Shown piece by piece: positions 27,036 through 36,499 of a stretch of DNA of 64,000 bases (its first letter is position 1; each line of letters starts with the position of its first letter). Source of the DNA: PALSA-911 sp963743035. GTDB lineage: Bacteria > Pseudomonadota > Alphaproteobacteria > Acetobacterales > Acetobacteraceae. The DNA lies in assembly GCA_963743035.1 (NCBI GenBank), contig CAVUOB010000001.1, positions 62,001 through 126,000 on the forward strand, written 5' to 3'. The translations under genes and the position numbers were made by a program. The notes beneath the pieces were generated by a model. It saw nothing but the letters and a program-made list of their open reading frames with translations. It ran no database searches and was not told where the DNA came from.

Positions 27036-27560
27036 CTAGCTCGGCGGATTGATCGTCGGTTCGGTCGGCTCCGTCACCGAAAGGTCGCGCTCCCAGCCTT
27101 CGCATTCCAGCTTCAAATGCTGGATCGCGATCGCATTGGCGTTGGCATCGAATTCGGGCAGGGCCTGGTATTCCGATGCCCAGCAGCGATAGATCTTGTA
27201 GGAGATCGCCTTCTGTCCGGCTTCATTGAAGACATCGAGGATGATGTCCTTGCGGAAATCCTTGAGCGAGACTTCCGATCCGAGGCCGGCACCAAGGTTC
27301 CACACCTTGTTGGCCCATTTTTCGAATTCCAGGTCATGCGTGACACCGCGCTCCAGGGTCAGCGCATCGTAGTCGGAACGTCCCGGCGATTTGCGGGTGA
27401 TGCTGGGGTCGCCGCCCTCGCGGTGCTTGACCACTTCGGTCGTGCGTTTCAGCGCGCTGACCTTGCTGACCCCGGCGACGTAGCGGCCATCCCATTTCAC
27501 CCGGAACTTGAAGTTCTTGTAGGGATCGAAGCGGGTTGTGTTGACGGAGAATTGTGCCAT
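27036..27560 (-). CDS. inner tube protein (gp19 family)
   Basis: 174 residues, T4 gp19/Hcp-like tail tube family. FDPYKNFKFRVKWDGRYVAGVSKVSALKRTTEVVKHREGGDP is the conserved N-terminus; YKIYRCWASEYQALPEFDANANAIAIQHLKLECEGWERD is the conserved C-terminus. Stacks of hexamers form the tube that is driven through the target envelope. It is the only stand-alone tube gene in the locus; many eCIS have two or three. It follows the sheath gene by 50 bases. Confidence 0.93.
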   Translation of the reverse strand: MAQFSVNTTRFDPYKNFKFRVKWDGRYVAGVSKVSALKRTTEVVKHREGGDPSITRKSPGRSDYDALTLERGVTHDLEFEKWANKVWNLGAGLGSEVSLKDFRKDIILDVFNEAGQKAISYKIYRCWASEYQALPEFDANANAIAIQHLKLECEGWERDLSVTEPTEPTINPPS

Positions 27561-27610
27561 GCCTGCCCCCGGATTGAACTGCGCCGATTACCGAACCGCG
27601 CGGTTGGCGA

Positions 27611-29945
27611 TTAAGTCCCCAGCTGCCCGGCAATCTGCTGGATCTGGATCACCACGAATTCGGCCGGCTTGAGCGGCGCAAATCCGACCACGATATTCAC
27701 GATGCCCAGATTGATGTCGTTCTGCGTTGTCGTGGTGGAATCGCAACGGACGAAATAGGCGCTGGTCGGGGTGCTGCCCTGGAATGCGCCCTGGAGGAAC
27801 AGACTCTGCATGAAGGTGCCCACGTTCAGCCGGATCTGCGACCAGAGAGGTTCGTCATTGGGCTCGAAGACAACCCATTGCGTTCCCTGGTAGAGGCTGG
27901 ATTCGATGAACAGCGCCAGGCGCCGGACCGGGATGTATTTGTAGTCCGAAGTCTGCGCATCGGCGCCGAGGAAGGTGCGGGCGCCCCAGGCGACCGGCCC
28001 GTAGATCGGGAACAGGCGCAACGCATTCAGGCCCAGCGGGTTCAGCACGCCGTTCTGTGCGTCCGTCATGACGGTGTCCAGCCCGAGCACGCCGGTCAAA
28101 ACCCCGTCGGTCGTACCCGCGGCAGCCTTCCACACGCCACGCCCGCCATCCGTGCGCGCATGCACGCCGGCGATGGTCCCGCTGGGCGGGCAGGAGCGCA
28201 GCGCGCCGGTCAGCGGATCCGGTATCTGCACATAGGGATAGAAGATCGCGCCGTAATCGCTCTTGGGCACGGCCGTGCCCATCATGTAGGTGGCCATGTC
28301 GTTCACGGATTTGCCCTGCGGCGCGTCGGCGATGAAAAAGGCGCGGCGCTCCTGGCAGTAGGCGGTTGCGGCGGAAACGATCGCCGGATCCGTGATGCCG
28401 GACAGGACGAGCAGGTTGAAGTCGTGGGTTTCCAGCGCGTAGATCCCGAGGCCCGCCGCACGGGTGGGCCCGAGATAGGCACTGATCGTGGTCGGCGAGT
28501 CCCAGGGCGGCGCGATCTCGCTGCCGCCGGTCAACGTCGCCACGCTGCCGCCGATCGTGTGGGATGCGGCGCCGGTCAGTTGCAGCGGGGCCGCCATGTC
28601 GGTGGGCGCGCCGGCGGTTACCAGGACGCTCGAGGACGCCCCGGTGGAACCCGATGCCAGGCGCAGCGTGTTGTTGCGCAGCACCGTAACGGTGAAGCCC
28701 TGATAGGACGGCTGCAGAGCAGCCGGAACGACCGCTGCCTGGCCCTGTACCCTGGGACTGGATGTCCTGGGCGATCGCCCCGAGCCTGGCGCTCAAATTC
28801 GTCAGCGCGGTGTGATCCCCGATCGTGATCACCCGCGCGGTGGCATCCCCGTCGAGCTGGATTTGCAGCGTGCCGCCCGCGGGGATGGTGTCATGAATGG
28901 TGATCTCGCCGCCGGCCAGCGTGCCAGACGCCAGGATCTCGTTGGGGCGGCGGGTTTCGAACGGATCGACCTCGCTCCAGCCATTGACCGAGCCCAGCTT
29001 GAACGCTGCGGAGACGTCGTTGGCAATGCCCGGAAGAACGCGGATTGAATTGGCCGCGACGGTGTTGGCGATCGTGCATTCCAGGCTGAACAGGGCCGGG
29101 TTCGGATTGGGCCGGCCGTCGGCCGCGGCGGTGCAATTGAAATCGGTATAGGGATGGCCGGCCCCGGCCGCCTGCACTTGCGCGGCGATCGTGGCCGCAA
29201 CCGCGGCGACCGTGGCCTCGGCGCCAAAGGTCACCGTCGTCGTGGTGCCGCCGCTGAGCGTGATCCGCAGCGAGCGTGCCGGCGCGCCGGCGACGATTGT
29301 CGCGGCCACGTCGGCATCGCTAATCAGGCCGCCGGTGCTGGATGCCGTTGCAAAGGCCGGAGACGGCACGCCGGGTGGGTTCGTCACCGCGGCATCGAGT
29401 GTGGCGGACACGAGGTTCGATATGCCGTTCACCATGGTCAGCACATAGCGCGCATCCGCGGGGTTCATCGACAGGTTCGGGAAATATTCCGCGATGGCGT
29501 TCTGCGGGTTATCGAGCGACGGATAGAGCAGCGACAGATTGAAGGTGCTGCCGGGAACGGTCGTATCGTAATCGATATTCACCTGCACGGTATTGCCGGC
29601 CAGGCCGCCGAACAGCGCCTGAAGGTCCAGCACGTTCACCGGGGTCGGGTTCTGCAACACACGCTGCGCCCAGCTTATGCCGCCGCCCGCCCGCACCACC
29701 CACGCCTCGCTGCCGCCGTTGAGGAAGAACTGGCGCACCGCATAAGACATTTCCGACAGCGGATCGAGCCCGCCGAAGGTCCGTTCGTAATCCGGATAGG
29801 AGAACAGATGCTGCGCCTCGCCGATCGGACCGGTCTTGGCAATGCCAACGAAGCCGCCCACCGCGGTGCTGACACCGACAATGGTGTGCACGCCGCTCGG
29901 GATCTCCTCAAGGTAAACGCCCGGATAGGAAACGGTCACCGGCAT
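27611..29945 (-). pseudogene. contractile sheath protein, split by a one-base frameshift
   Basis: Sheath of the contractile apparatus. The N-terminal part (from ATG 29945) has VSYPGVYLEEIPSGVHTIVGVSTAVGGFVG and LSEMSYAVRQFFLNGGSEAWVVR. The reading frame is lost near 28741 after DIQSQGTG. The next frame resumes at once with VVPAALQPSYQGFTVTVLRNN and carries the conserved end: YKYIPVRRLALFIESSLYQGTQWVVFEPNDEPLW, FVRCDSTTTTQNDINLG and APLKPAEFVVIQIQQ. Dropping one C from the GGCC run near 28741-28743 gives a continuous protein of about 777 residues. It contains a large inserted surface domain (about 180-400) relative to short sheaths. If the shift is real, no working sheath is made. Confidence 0.88.
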
Positions 29946-30125
29946 GTCAGCCCCCCTGTTTTGCCCGCGCGAACTTGCACATGCGGCGAGTGGTCAAGAC
30001 AACGCCCGCCATCGGGTGGCCACCATCGGGTGACAGGTCACCATTGGCGATGAAACCATATGATCTTGGCCGTCAGGTCTGCGGCTGTCAATAATTCCTT
30101 GCGCTGCCGGACCCGATGGGCCGGG
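29946..30125. promoter_or_regulatory. spacer upstream of the sheath gene with tandem palindromes
   Basis: 180 bp between the ATPase end and the sheath start. It contains GGTGGCCACC (about 30016-30025) and the perfect GGTGAC-AG-GTCACC (30029-30042), separated by three bases. They look like an operator upstream of the structural operon, which would let sheath-to-DUF6519 expression be set separately from the ATPase. Confidence 0.4.
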
Positions 30126-32118
30126 TCACACCCAGCCGCGGATTTCGCTGTCGGCGATCGTCTTTTCTATTTTGAGGCATTCATTCCAGGCCGCGCGCAG
30201 CAGATGCGCCATGCGCACCGGCTGCCCGTCGGCGGCCGCGAGGAAGGCTCCGCCCAGAGCGATGTTGCGGATATTGCCGCCGGCGATGTTGAGGCGAGCC
30301 AGCATGTCCGGCCGCAAACCTTCTGTCGGCGTCTGTGACGGAAAGATCCGCCGCCAGATTTCCTCGCGGTGCACGGCATCGGGGAAGGGAAATTGTACCG
30401 ATGAAACGGAGCCGGCGAAGGAAAGCCGTATCGAGCGCCCCGCGCAAATTGGTCGTCAGGATCGCGAGACCGTGATAGGCCTCCATGCGCTGCAGCAGGT
30501 AGCTGACCTCGATATTCGCGAAGCGGTCGTGGCTGTCCTTGATCTCGGTGCGCTTGCCGAATAACGCATCCGCTTCATCGAACAGCAGGATCGCGCTGCC
30601 CTGTTCGGCCGTGTCGAACACCTGGCGCAGATTCTTCTCGGTCTCACCTATATATTTGCTGACGACCTGGCTGAGGTCGACACGGTAGAGATCGAGGCGC
30701 AGCTCGCGTGCCAGCACTTCGCCAGCCATCGTCTTGCCGGTGCCGCTGGGGCCGGCGAATAGCGCGCTGATGCCGAGGCCGCGCGAACCTTTTTTCGAGA
30801 ATCCCCAGTTTTCATACACCTGGGTGCGGTGACGGACCTGAATCACGATGTCGTGCAGAAGGGCAAGTTGCGGTTCCGGTAGGACCAGATCGCCCCATTC
30901 GGCGATTGCCTCTACCGGTTGCGCCAGATCGGTCAGGCGCGGTCGCGCCTGCGCCCGGCACGCATCCCACAAGGCGGCTGGAACCGTTCCGGGATCGGCC
31001 TCAGTGCTGTCGAGATCGGCAAGCGCCCGGCTTGCCGCCGCGTGGATGGAGGGCGGACCCAACCGGAACTGATCGACCACTGCCGCGATCGATCGGTCCG
31101 AATGCAACGCCGATCCCAGCAAAACCGCGCGCCACAGCCCACACTGCTCCTCGATCGTCGGCACGGTCAGCTGCAGGTGGATCATCGGCCGCCCGATGGA
31201 ACTTCGCCGGTTTCGTGACGAAAGAACCAGCGCGCCCGCCAACCGATCGGCGGCCTGCACGATCGCGCTCTCCCGCCCGCCGGAAGCGGCCTCGCTGCCC
31301 TCGTCATCGCATTCGAGCAGCAGCGCCCCGGCCCCCAGCCGCACTTCGCGCTCCCACAGCAGCAGGAAATTGTCGAGATCGGTGGCGTTCTGCGGCAGCG
31401 CGCTGGCCCGGACCATCCGCAGCGTCATGCCGGAAAGGGATGCGGCACGGGCGGCGATCGCGCGGCGGGTCGCCATGTCCTCGCCATGGAGCTGGATGAC
31501 CGGCGGCTGCGCCGTCGCCTGTTGCCAGGCGCGCGCGGCGATTTCGGTCAGCGCCGCCTGCGATGGCGGCAGATCGCCGTCGGGCCGGCAAACTTCGAAG
31601 CCGCTCAGGCGATCGTCGAACGCATCGAGCCCGGTGAGAAAATGCAGGATGCGCTCATCGATGCGAAGCGTGGAGCCGGTCAAGGTTTCGCCGGCCGCCA
31701 GTTCGATCAGTCGCCAACGGCGCAGCGGCGCGGCCGGTGAGAGTGCGCTCCAATGCGGCTCCGTCAATACCGCGAGCGCGAGCCCGAAATTGGCCGCCGG
31801 CCGTTGCGGATTGCCCTGTGCCTCCGCGCAGAGCCGCGCGACGCCTGTATCCAGCTCCACTCCGGCACACAGCATCAGCAGATCGCGCTCGAACGGCGAA
31901 AGACCGAACGCCGCCGCCAGCACATCCAACGCCGGTGGCGCCGGCATGGCGCGGGCGAATTCCGCGCAGGCCGCTTGCGCCGCAACCGCCATGCCGGCAG
32001 GTGGGCGCGGAGAGGCTCCTGCGACCAATCCCTGCAGGGCTTCCTTCAGGCTGGCCAGCACCAGCATCACATAGCGCTGGTTCAGGTCCTGCCATGTCTC
32101 CAGGGAAATCCCGTCCAT
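30126..32118 (-). pseudogene. eCIS AAA+ ATPase (Afp15-like), frameshifted near the C-terminus
   Basis: The frame starts at ATG 32118. Residues 1-400 are the variable N-terminal helical domain. The AAA+ core follows: Walker A GPSGTGKT near 455, Walker B ILLFDEADALFG near 510, sensor ILTTNLRGALDTAFLRRLRF. At about 30398 an extra base shifts the frame; removing one C restores VQFPFPDAVHREEIWRRIFP and the full lid domain to the stop at 30126 (about 663 residues). Membrane-associated ATPases of this class are near-universal in eCIS and are thought to act in assembly. Unrepaired, the product lacks the lid, which contains conserved arginines. Confidence 0.87.
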
Positions 32119-32231
32119 CTGGCGTGCGTTCGCTGTGACCGGCCGATCTGCCTGTCTTCAGTATGGGAGATGCGGCAACGGCTTGGCGACCCTTTTTTGC
32201 CGCTGCCCGATCTCCCGTGCGTGCTGCGTCG

Positions 32232-33401
32232 TCAGCTCGCCAGATCGCGCATTACCCGGTGCAGGTCGGACTTGCCCTCGAAGCCGATGCCCGGCAGATC
32301 CGGCATGGTGATGATCCCGTTCTCTACCCGCACCCCGTCGGGAAAGCCGCCATAGGGCTGGAACAGGTCCGGATAGCTTTCATTGCCGCCAAGCCCCAGG
32401 CCGGCGGCAATGTTCAGCGACATCTGATGCCCGCCATGCGGGATGCAGCGCGATGGCGACCAGCCGGCCTGGTGCAGCACGCCCAGCGTGCGCTGATACT
32501 CGCACAGCCCGTAGGACAGCGCGCAGTCGAACTGCAGCCAGTCGCGGTCCGGGCGCATGCCGCCATAGCGTAGCAGATTGCGGGCATCCTGATGGCTGAA
32601 CAGGTTCTCGCCGGTGGCCATCGGGCCGGGATAGAACTCGGCCAGCGCGGCCTGGAGCTGGTAATCCAGGGGATCGCCGGCCTCCTCGTACCAGAACAGC
32701 GGGTATTCGCGCAGCATCTTGGCGTAGGCCACCGCCTCCTCCAGCCCGAAGCGGCCGTTGGCGTCCACCGCCAGCCGTGCCTGGCTGCCGATTTCCGTCA
32801 GCACCGCCTCGATCCTGCGGCGGTCATCCGCGATCGGCTCGCCGCCGATCTTCATCTTCACCACGCTGTAGCCGCGATCGAGGTAGCCGCGCATCTCGCC
32901 GCGCAGCGCCGACAGATCCTTGCCGGGATAGTAGTAGCCGCCGGCGGCATAGACGAAGACGCGTGGGTCCGCCTCGCGGCCATGCCGCTCGGCCAACAGG
33001 CGGAACAGCGGTTTGCCGGCGATCTTCGCCACCGCATCCCAGACCGCCATATCCAGCGTGCCGACGGCGACGGAGCGCTCGCCATGGCCGCCCGGCTTTT
33101 CGTTCTGCATCATGCAGGACCAGATCCGGTCGGGGTCCAGATTGTCCCCGCTTGCATCCAGCAATGAGGCCGGCTCCGCTTCCAGTATCCGGGGCGCGAA
33201 ACGCTCGCGGATCAGGCCGCCCTGGCCGTAGCGGCCATTGCTGTTGAAACCATATCCGACCACGCGCCGTCCGTCGCGCACGACATCGGTCACCACCGCA
33301 ACCAGGCTCGTCGTCATTTTCGAGAAGTCGATATAGGCGTTGCGGATCGGCGAGGCGATCGGCTTGGTCGCCTCCCGGACATCGACAATACGGACGGACA
33401 T
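32232..33401 (-). CDS. D(-)-tartrate dehydratase
   Basis: 389 residues, enolase superfamily, mandelate-racemase group. The catalytic set of characterised D-tartrate dehydratase is present at matching positions: K184 (VVKMKIGG), metal ligands D213, E239 and E265, and H322 (IPHGGHQ). Other diagnostic runs are NAYIDFSKMTTSLVAVVTDV and YAAGGYYYPGKDLS. It dehydrates D-tartrate to oxaloacetate (via enol) with Mg2+. The neighbouring MFS carrier (33569-34861) lies upstream on the same strand, 167 bases away, and probably imports the substrate. Confidence 0.93.
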   Translation of the reverse strand: MSVRIVDVREATKPIASPIRNAYIDFSKMTTSLVAVVTDVVRDGRRVVGYGFNSNGRYGQGGLIRERFAPRILEAEPASLLDASGDNLDPDRIWSCMMQNEKPGGHGERSVAVGTLDMAVWDAVAKIAGKPLFRLLAERHGREADPRVFVYAAGGYYYPGKDLSALRGEMRGYLDRGYSVVKMKIGGEPIADDRRRIEAVLTEIGSQARLAVDANGRFGLEEAVAYAKMLREYPLFWYEEAGDPLDYQLQAALAEFYPGPMATGENLFSHQDARNLLRYGGMRPDRDWLQFDCALSYGLCEYQRTLGVLHQAGWSPSRCIPHGGHQMSLNIAAGLGLGGNESYPDLFQPYGGFPDGVRVENGIITMPDLPGIGFEGKSDLHRVMRDLAS

Positions 33402-33568
33402 ACGGTTTCAGCTCCTGATCGGCCTGGGAACGCAATGTCATAGCCAAGCCCGGCCGCAAACGAAACCCGCCGCCCGGCGGCGGCGCCGGACCCGGCGGGA
33501 GGAAGGCAGCCGTACGACGGGTGCAGCCTTTGCGTCCGGGCGGGCCCGCCCTTCCGGACGCGTGGGCG

Positions 33569-34861
33569 TCAATCCGCCCCGGTGACGGCCACGACGCCGA
33601 GGTCGGCCACCATGACCGTGCCCTTGGTCTCCGGCCCGCTATAGACGGCAAGCACGAAGCTGATCAGCCCGCCGCAGGTGAACACCAGCATCGGAATCGC
33701 TAGCGTGGTCCCGTAGGTCGCCGCGAGATAGGTGATGATCGGCGCCACCATGCCGCCGAAGATCGCGCCCTGGTGGTAGCAGAAGGCCGATGCGGTGGCC
33801 CGCACCTCGGTCGGGAAGCGTTCGGTTAGGTAGCTCGGATTCTGGCCGTAGATGGCGCCGGCGAACAGGCCCTGGACGGAAAAGGCGACCATGACCAGCC
33901 AGGTATCGGTGCTGAGCAGGTAGACCGGCGTGACCAGGAAGCCGAGGATCGCGGGAATGATCATCGCCCAGCGCCGGCCATGCTTGTCGGCGATGGTACC
34001 CCACAGGAAGCTTGCCAGGAATGTCAGCAGGTTCGACGCCGCCAGCGTCCAGCCGACCTCGGCGGCGGAGAGCTTCAGGTCGCGGGTCAGGTAGGTCGCG
34101 AACAGGGCGAAGATCGAATAGTAGACGATGAACGCGCTGGCCATCCACCAGCAGGCGGTCAGGGTGTTCATCCGCACGCCACGCCTGAAGATGGCGAGCA
34201 GCGGCACCTTCACATGTGTCTGCGTCGCTTGCTGGATCTTCTGGTTTTCCACCCAGACTTCCGGTTCCTTCACGTAGAAGCGGATCCAGACCACCACCAG
34301 GGCCGGCAGGATGCCGAGCCAGAGCATGCCGCGCCAGCCGACTGTCTCGAACACCGTGGCATACAGCACGGCGGCGAGCAGATAGCCGAGCGCCCAGGAA
34401 CCCTGCAGCACGCTCGCCATCAATCCGCGGGAGCGCGCCGGCCAGGTTTCCATCGCCAGCGCCGCGCCGGCGGGCCATTCCGCGCCCATGCCGATGCCGA
34501 GCAGGGTGCGGAAGATGAGCAGGAAGGTGAAGCTCGGCGAGAAGCCGGCGATGAAGTTGCAGATCGAGTACCAGAGAATGGAGATCATCAGCGGCGCCTT
34601 GCGGCCCATCCGGTCCGCCACCCAGCCGGAAGCGACCGCCCCGATGAGCCGCATCCACAGGGTCAGGGTTGCCACCAGCGCCACCGCGGTCAGTGAGGCG
34701 CCGAATTCCTTGGCGATCGGCACGAGGATCAGCAGGAAGACGGTGAAGTCGAACGCATCGAGCGTCCAGCCGAGCCAGGCGGCGATATAGGCGTACCATT
34801 GGTCCTTGGTGGGCTCGCGCCACCATGGGATCTTGGGCACGGGCATAGCGGATGCGGACAT
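33569..34861 (-). CDS. MFS transporter, probable tartrate/organic-acid importer
   Basis: 430 residues with twelve hydrophobic helices. Family features: WTLDAFDFTVFLLILVPIAKEFG, SGWVADRMGRKAPLM (loop 2-3 motif), and YGQNPSYLTERFPTEVRATASAFCYHQGAIFGG, typical of the sialate/lactate-type MFS group. It is upstream of and in the same direction as D-tartrate dehydratase, so tartrate or a related hydroxy acid is the likely substrate. This is inferred from context. Confidence 0.85.
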   Translation of the reverse strand: MSASAMPVPKIPWWREPTKDQWYAYIAAWLGWTLDAFDFTVFLLILVPIAKEFGASLTAVALVATLTLWMRLIGAVASGWVADRMGRKAPLMISILWYSICNFIAGFSPSFTFLLIFRTLLGIGMGAEWPAGAALAMETWPARSRGLMASVLQGSWALGYLLAAVLYATVFETVGWRGMLWLGILPALVVVWIRFYVKEPEVWVENQKIQQATQTHVKVPLLAIFRRGVRMNTLTACWWMASAFIVYYSIFALFATYLTRDLKLSAAEVGWTLAASNLLTFLASFLWGTIADKHGRRWAMIIPAILGFLVTPVYLLSTDTWLVMVAFSVQGLFAGAIYGQNPSYLTERFPTEVRATASAFCYHQGAIFGGMVAPIITYLAATYGTTLAIPMLVFTCGGLISFVLAVYSGPETKGTVMVADLGVVAVTGAD

Positions 34862-35084
34862 GGCGTGAGTCTCCCATTGGCTATTTTATATCGTCTTAGT
34901 AACGACCTGCCGGCACGCGGGAACTTCGCCGTGATCGGGTTCGGTGGCTCCAGCCTGGAGGTTCTTGTTGTTGTTCGTCCCGGGCTGGACGGCGAACGCT
35001 CCGGCGCGGAGGCTAATGGGCTGACCGAAGTCTTTGCAACGAATAAGTTGCGCCCGGCCGCTCCCTAACGGCAGCGCCGCGCGG

Positions 35085-35438
35085 TCACTTTCCGCGCAGG
35101 CTGAGGATATAGGCGGAAACGTCGTCGATTTCGTCGCGGGTCAGGTGCAGGTCGGGCATCCGCCCATGCGGGGTCTGCAGAAAGGCGTGCAGGGCGAGTG
35201 ACGTCGTCGACTTCATGCGCGCGATGGCGGCGAAGGTGGGCGCGCCGTTGCTGGAACCGCTTTCCTGGGTTGGGCCGATCACGTGGCAGGAGCTGCACCA
35301 GCGCTCGGCCAACTGATGGCCCGAAACTGTGTCGCCGGTCTCCTGGGCGCGGCAAGGGTGCAAGGATGCCACCAGCAGCACCGCGTTCAGCATCGGGAGG
35401 ATAGCAGCGCGGTAGCGGGGAGGCTTGGGGTGGTTCAT
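35085..35438 (-). CDS. small c-type cytochrome
   Basis: 117 residues from ATG 35438; an ATG at 35453 is an alternative. Signal peptide MNHPKPPRYRAAILPMLNAVLLVASLHPCRA, haem motif CSSCH (C48, C51, H52), and a likely axial Met in HGRMPDL. Single-haem, periplasmic class I cytochrome; it could donate or accept electrons with a respiratory complex. The divergent region to the L,D-transpeptidase contains two FNR-type boxes, suggesting expression at low oxygen. Confidence 0.85.
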   Translation of the reverse strand: MNHPKPPRYRAAILPMLNAVLLVASLHPCRAQETGDTVSGHQLAERWCSSCHVIGPTQESGSSNGAPTFAAIARMKSTTSLALHAFLQTPHGRMPDLHLTRDEIDDVSAYILSLRGK

Positions 35439-35499
35439 CGCTGTTTCACGCATGCCAGGAAACCGGACCGCCAGCTTGGCCCGTCTGGCCAGGGGGGCA

Positions 35500-35513
35500 T
35501 TGATCTTGATCAA
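35500..35513. promoter_or_regulatory. FNR/FixK-type box
   Basis: TTGATCTTGATCAA, perfect TTGAT-N4-ATCAA. Its centre is 68 bp upstream of the cytochrome c start, a good class-II position for that gene (predicted start of transcription about 35465). Confidence 0.8.
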
Positions 35514-35544
35514 TCAGGGCTCCTGTGGGTGGCGGAACTTCAGG

Positions 35545-35558
35545 TTGATCCGGATCAA
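35545..35558. promoter_or_regulatory. FNR/FixK-type box
   Basis: TTGATCCGGATCAA, perfect palindrome, 45 bases from the neighbouring box and 42 bases before the L,D-transpeptidase ATG. Close to the start codon, so it may act from the 35500 box's side or through a near-leaderless transcript. Confidence 0.75.
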
Positions 35559-35599
35559 GGCAATGCCATGATTGCGGTGCCATTGAGGCAGCCTGTCGC

Positions 35600-36487
35600 A
35601 TGAGGAATGCTTTCCTGTCCCGCATTGGACCGATCTTCACCCTGGTTGTCGCCGCAGGCCCGCTGCTGCTCACGCCCGGATGCGTGCAGCCGCCCCCCGC
35701 CGCTCCGGCGGCGCCGGGACAAGCTGCCGCAAGCACGGGGCCGGTGGCGGCACCGCCGGCCGCGCGGCTGTCGCAATCGGAGATCGATGCCGAGGTCGCG
35801 CGTCTGCGCGCCGCCCTGGCGAAGCAGGCGCCGCCGCAGATGCCGCCGGCCGTCAGCGCCGATCGCGTCTGGATCGATCTCGCCCAGGCCGGCCTTGCCG
35901 CGGCCGGTGTCCCGATCGACCGTCCGCAGTTGCTGGTCGTGGTCGACCGGAATCCCCGCGTGCAGGCGCTGCGCATCGTCCTGGCACAACCCGACGGCAG
36001 GTCCTGGCAGGTGATCGGCGGCAGCAAGGTCTCCACCGGGCAGGCCGGACGGCACGGCTACTATATCACCCCAACCGGCGTGTTCCTGCACACGGATGGA
36101 ATCCTCGACTATCGCGCGCTCGGCACCTTCAACGAGAACCACATCCGCGGCCTCGGGCTCAAGGGCATGCGGGTCTGGGATTTCGGCTGGCAGACGGCGG
36201 AAAAGGGCTGGCGGCCGGATCGGGAAACCGGCGACATCCGGCTGTTGATGCACGCGACCGATCCCGACTACCTGGAACAGCGGCTGGGCCGTCCGGCCTC
36301 GGAAGGCTGCGTCCGCGTTCCCGCGCGCATGAACCGGTTCCTCGACCTGCACGGCGTGCTGGATGCCGATTACGAGCAGGCCGCCCGTGAGGATGTGCAG
36401 TTCCGTGCGCTGCTGCTGCCCGAGCGGCAGCCCAGCCGTCTCGCGGGCAATGCGCTGGTGATCGTCGACTCGTCGCGGCCGGACTGA
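35600..36487 (+). CDS. L,D-transpeptidase (YkuD), possible lipoprotein
   Basis: 295 residues. N-terminal signal with a weak lipobox LTPGC (C28), then a Pro/Ala linker. The YkuD domain covers about 110-275: H218 (LLMHAT) and the catalytic Cys in RPASEGCVRVP (C237). It forms 3-3 crosslinks in peptidoglycan or attaches proteins to it in the periplasm. Two FNR-type boxes lie just upstream, so the wall may be remodelled under low oxygen. Confidence 0.9.
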   Translation: MRNAFLSRIGPIFTLVVAAGPLLLTPGCVQPPPAAPAAPGQAAASTGPVAAPPAARLSQSEIDAEVARLRAALAKQAPPQMPPAVSADRVWIDLAQAGLAAAGVPIDRPQLLVVVDRNPRVQALRIVLAQPDGRSWQVIGGSKVSTGQAGRHGYYITPTGVFLHTDGILDYRALGTFNENHIRGLGLKGMRVWDFGWQTAEKGWRPDRETGDIRLLMHATDPDYLEQRLGRPASEGCVRVPARMNRFLDLHGVLDADYEQAAREDVQFRALLLPERQPSRLAGNALVIVDSSRPD

Positions 36488-36499
36488 CGGGCGTTCCCG

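Noticed and set aside
28735..28745. Programmed ribosomal frameshift in the sheath gene
   Set aside because: No slippery heptamer or downstream pseudoknot is visible and sheath genes are not known to use it; an indel is simpler.
10241..32118. Prophage
   Set aside because: No capsid, portal, terminase, integrase, replication or lysis genes; cap (DUF4255) and AAA+ ATPase point to an eCIS instead.
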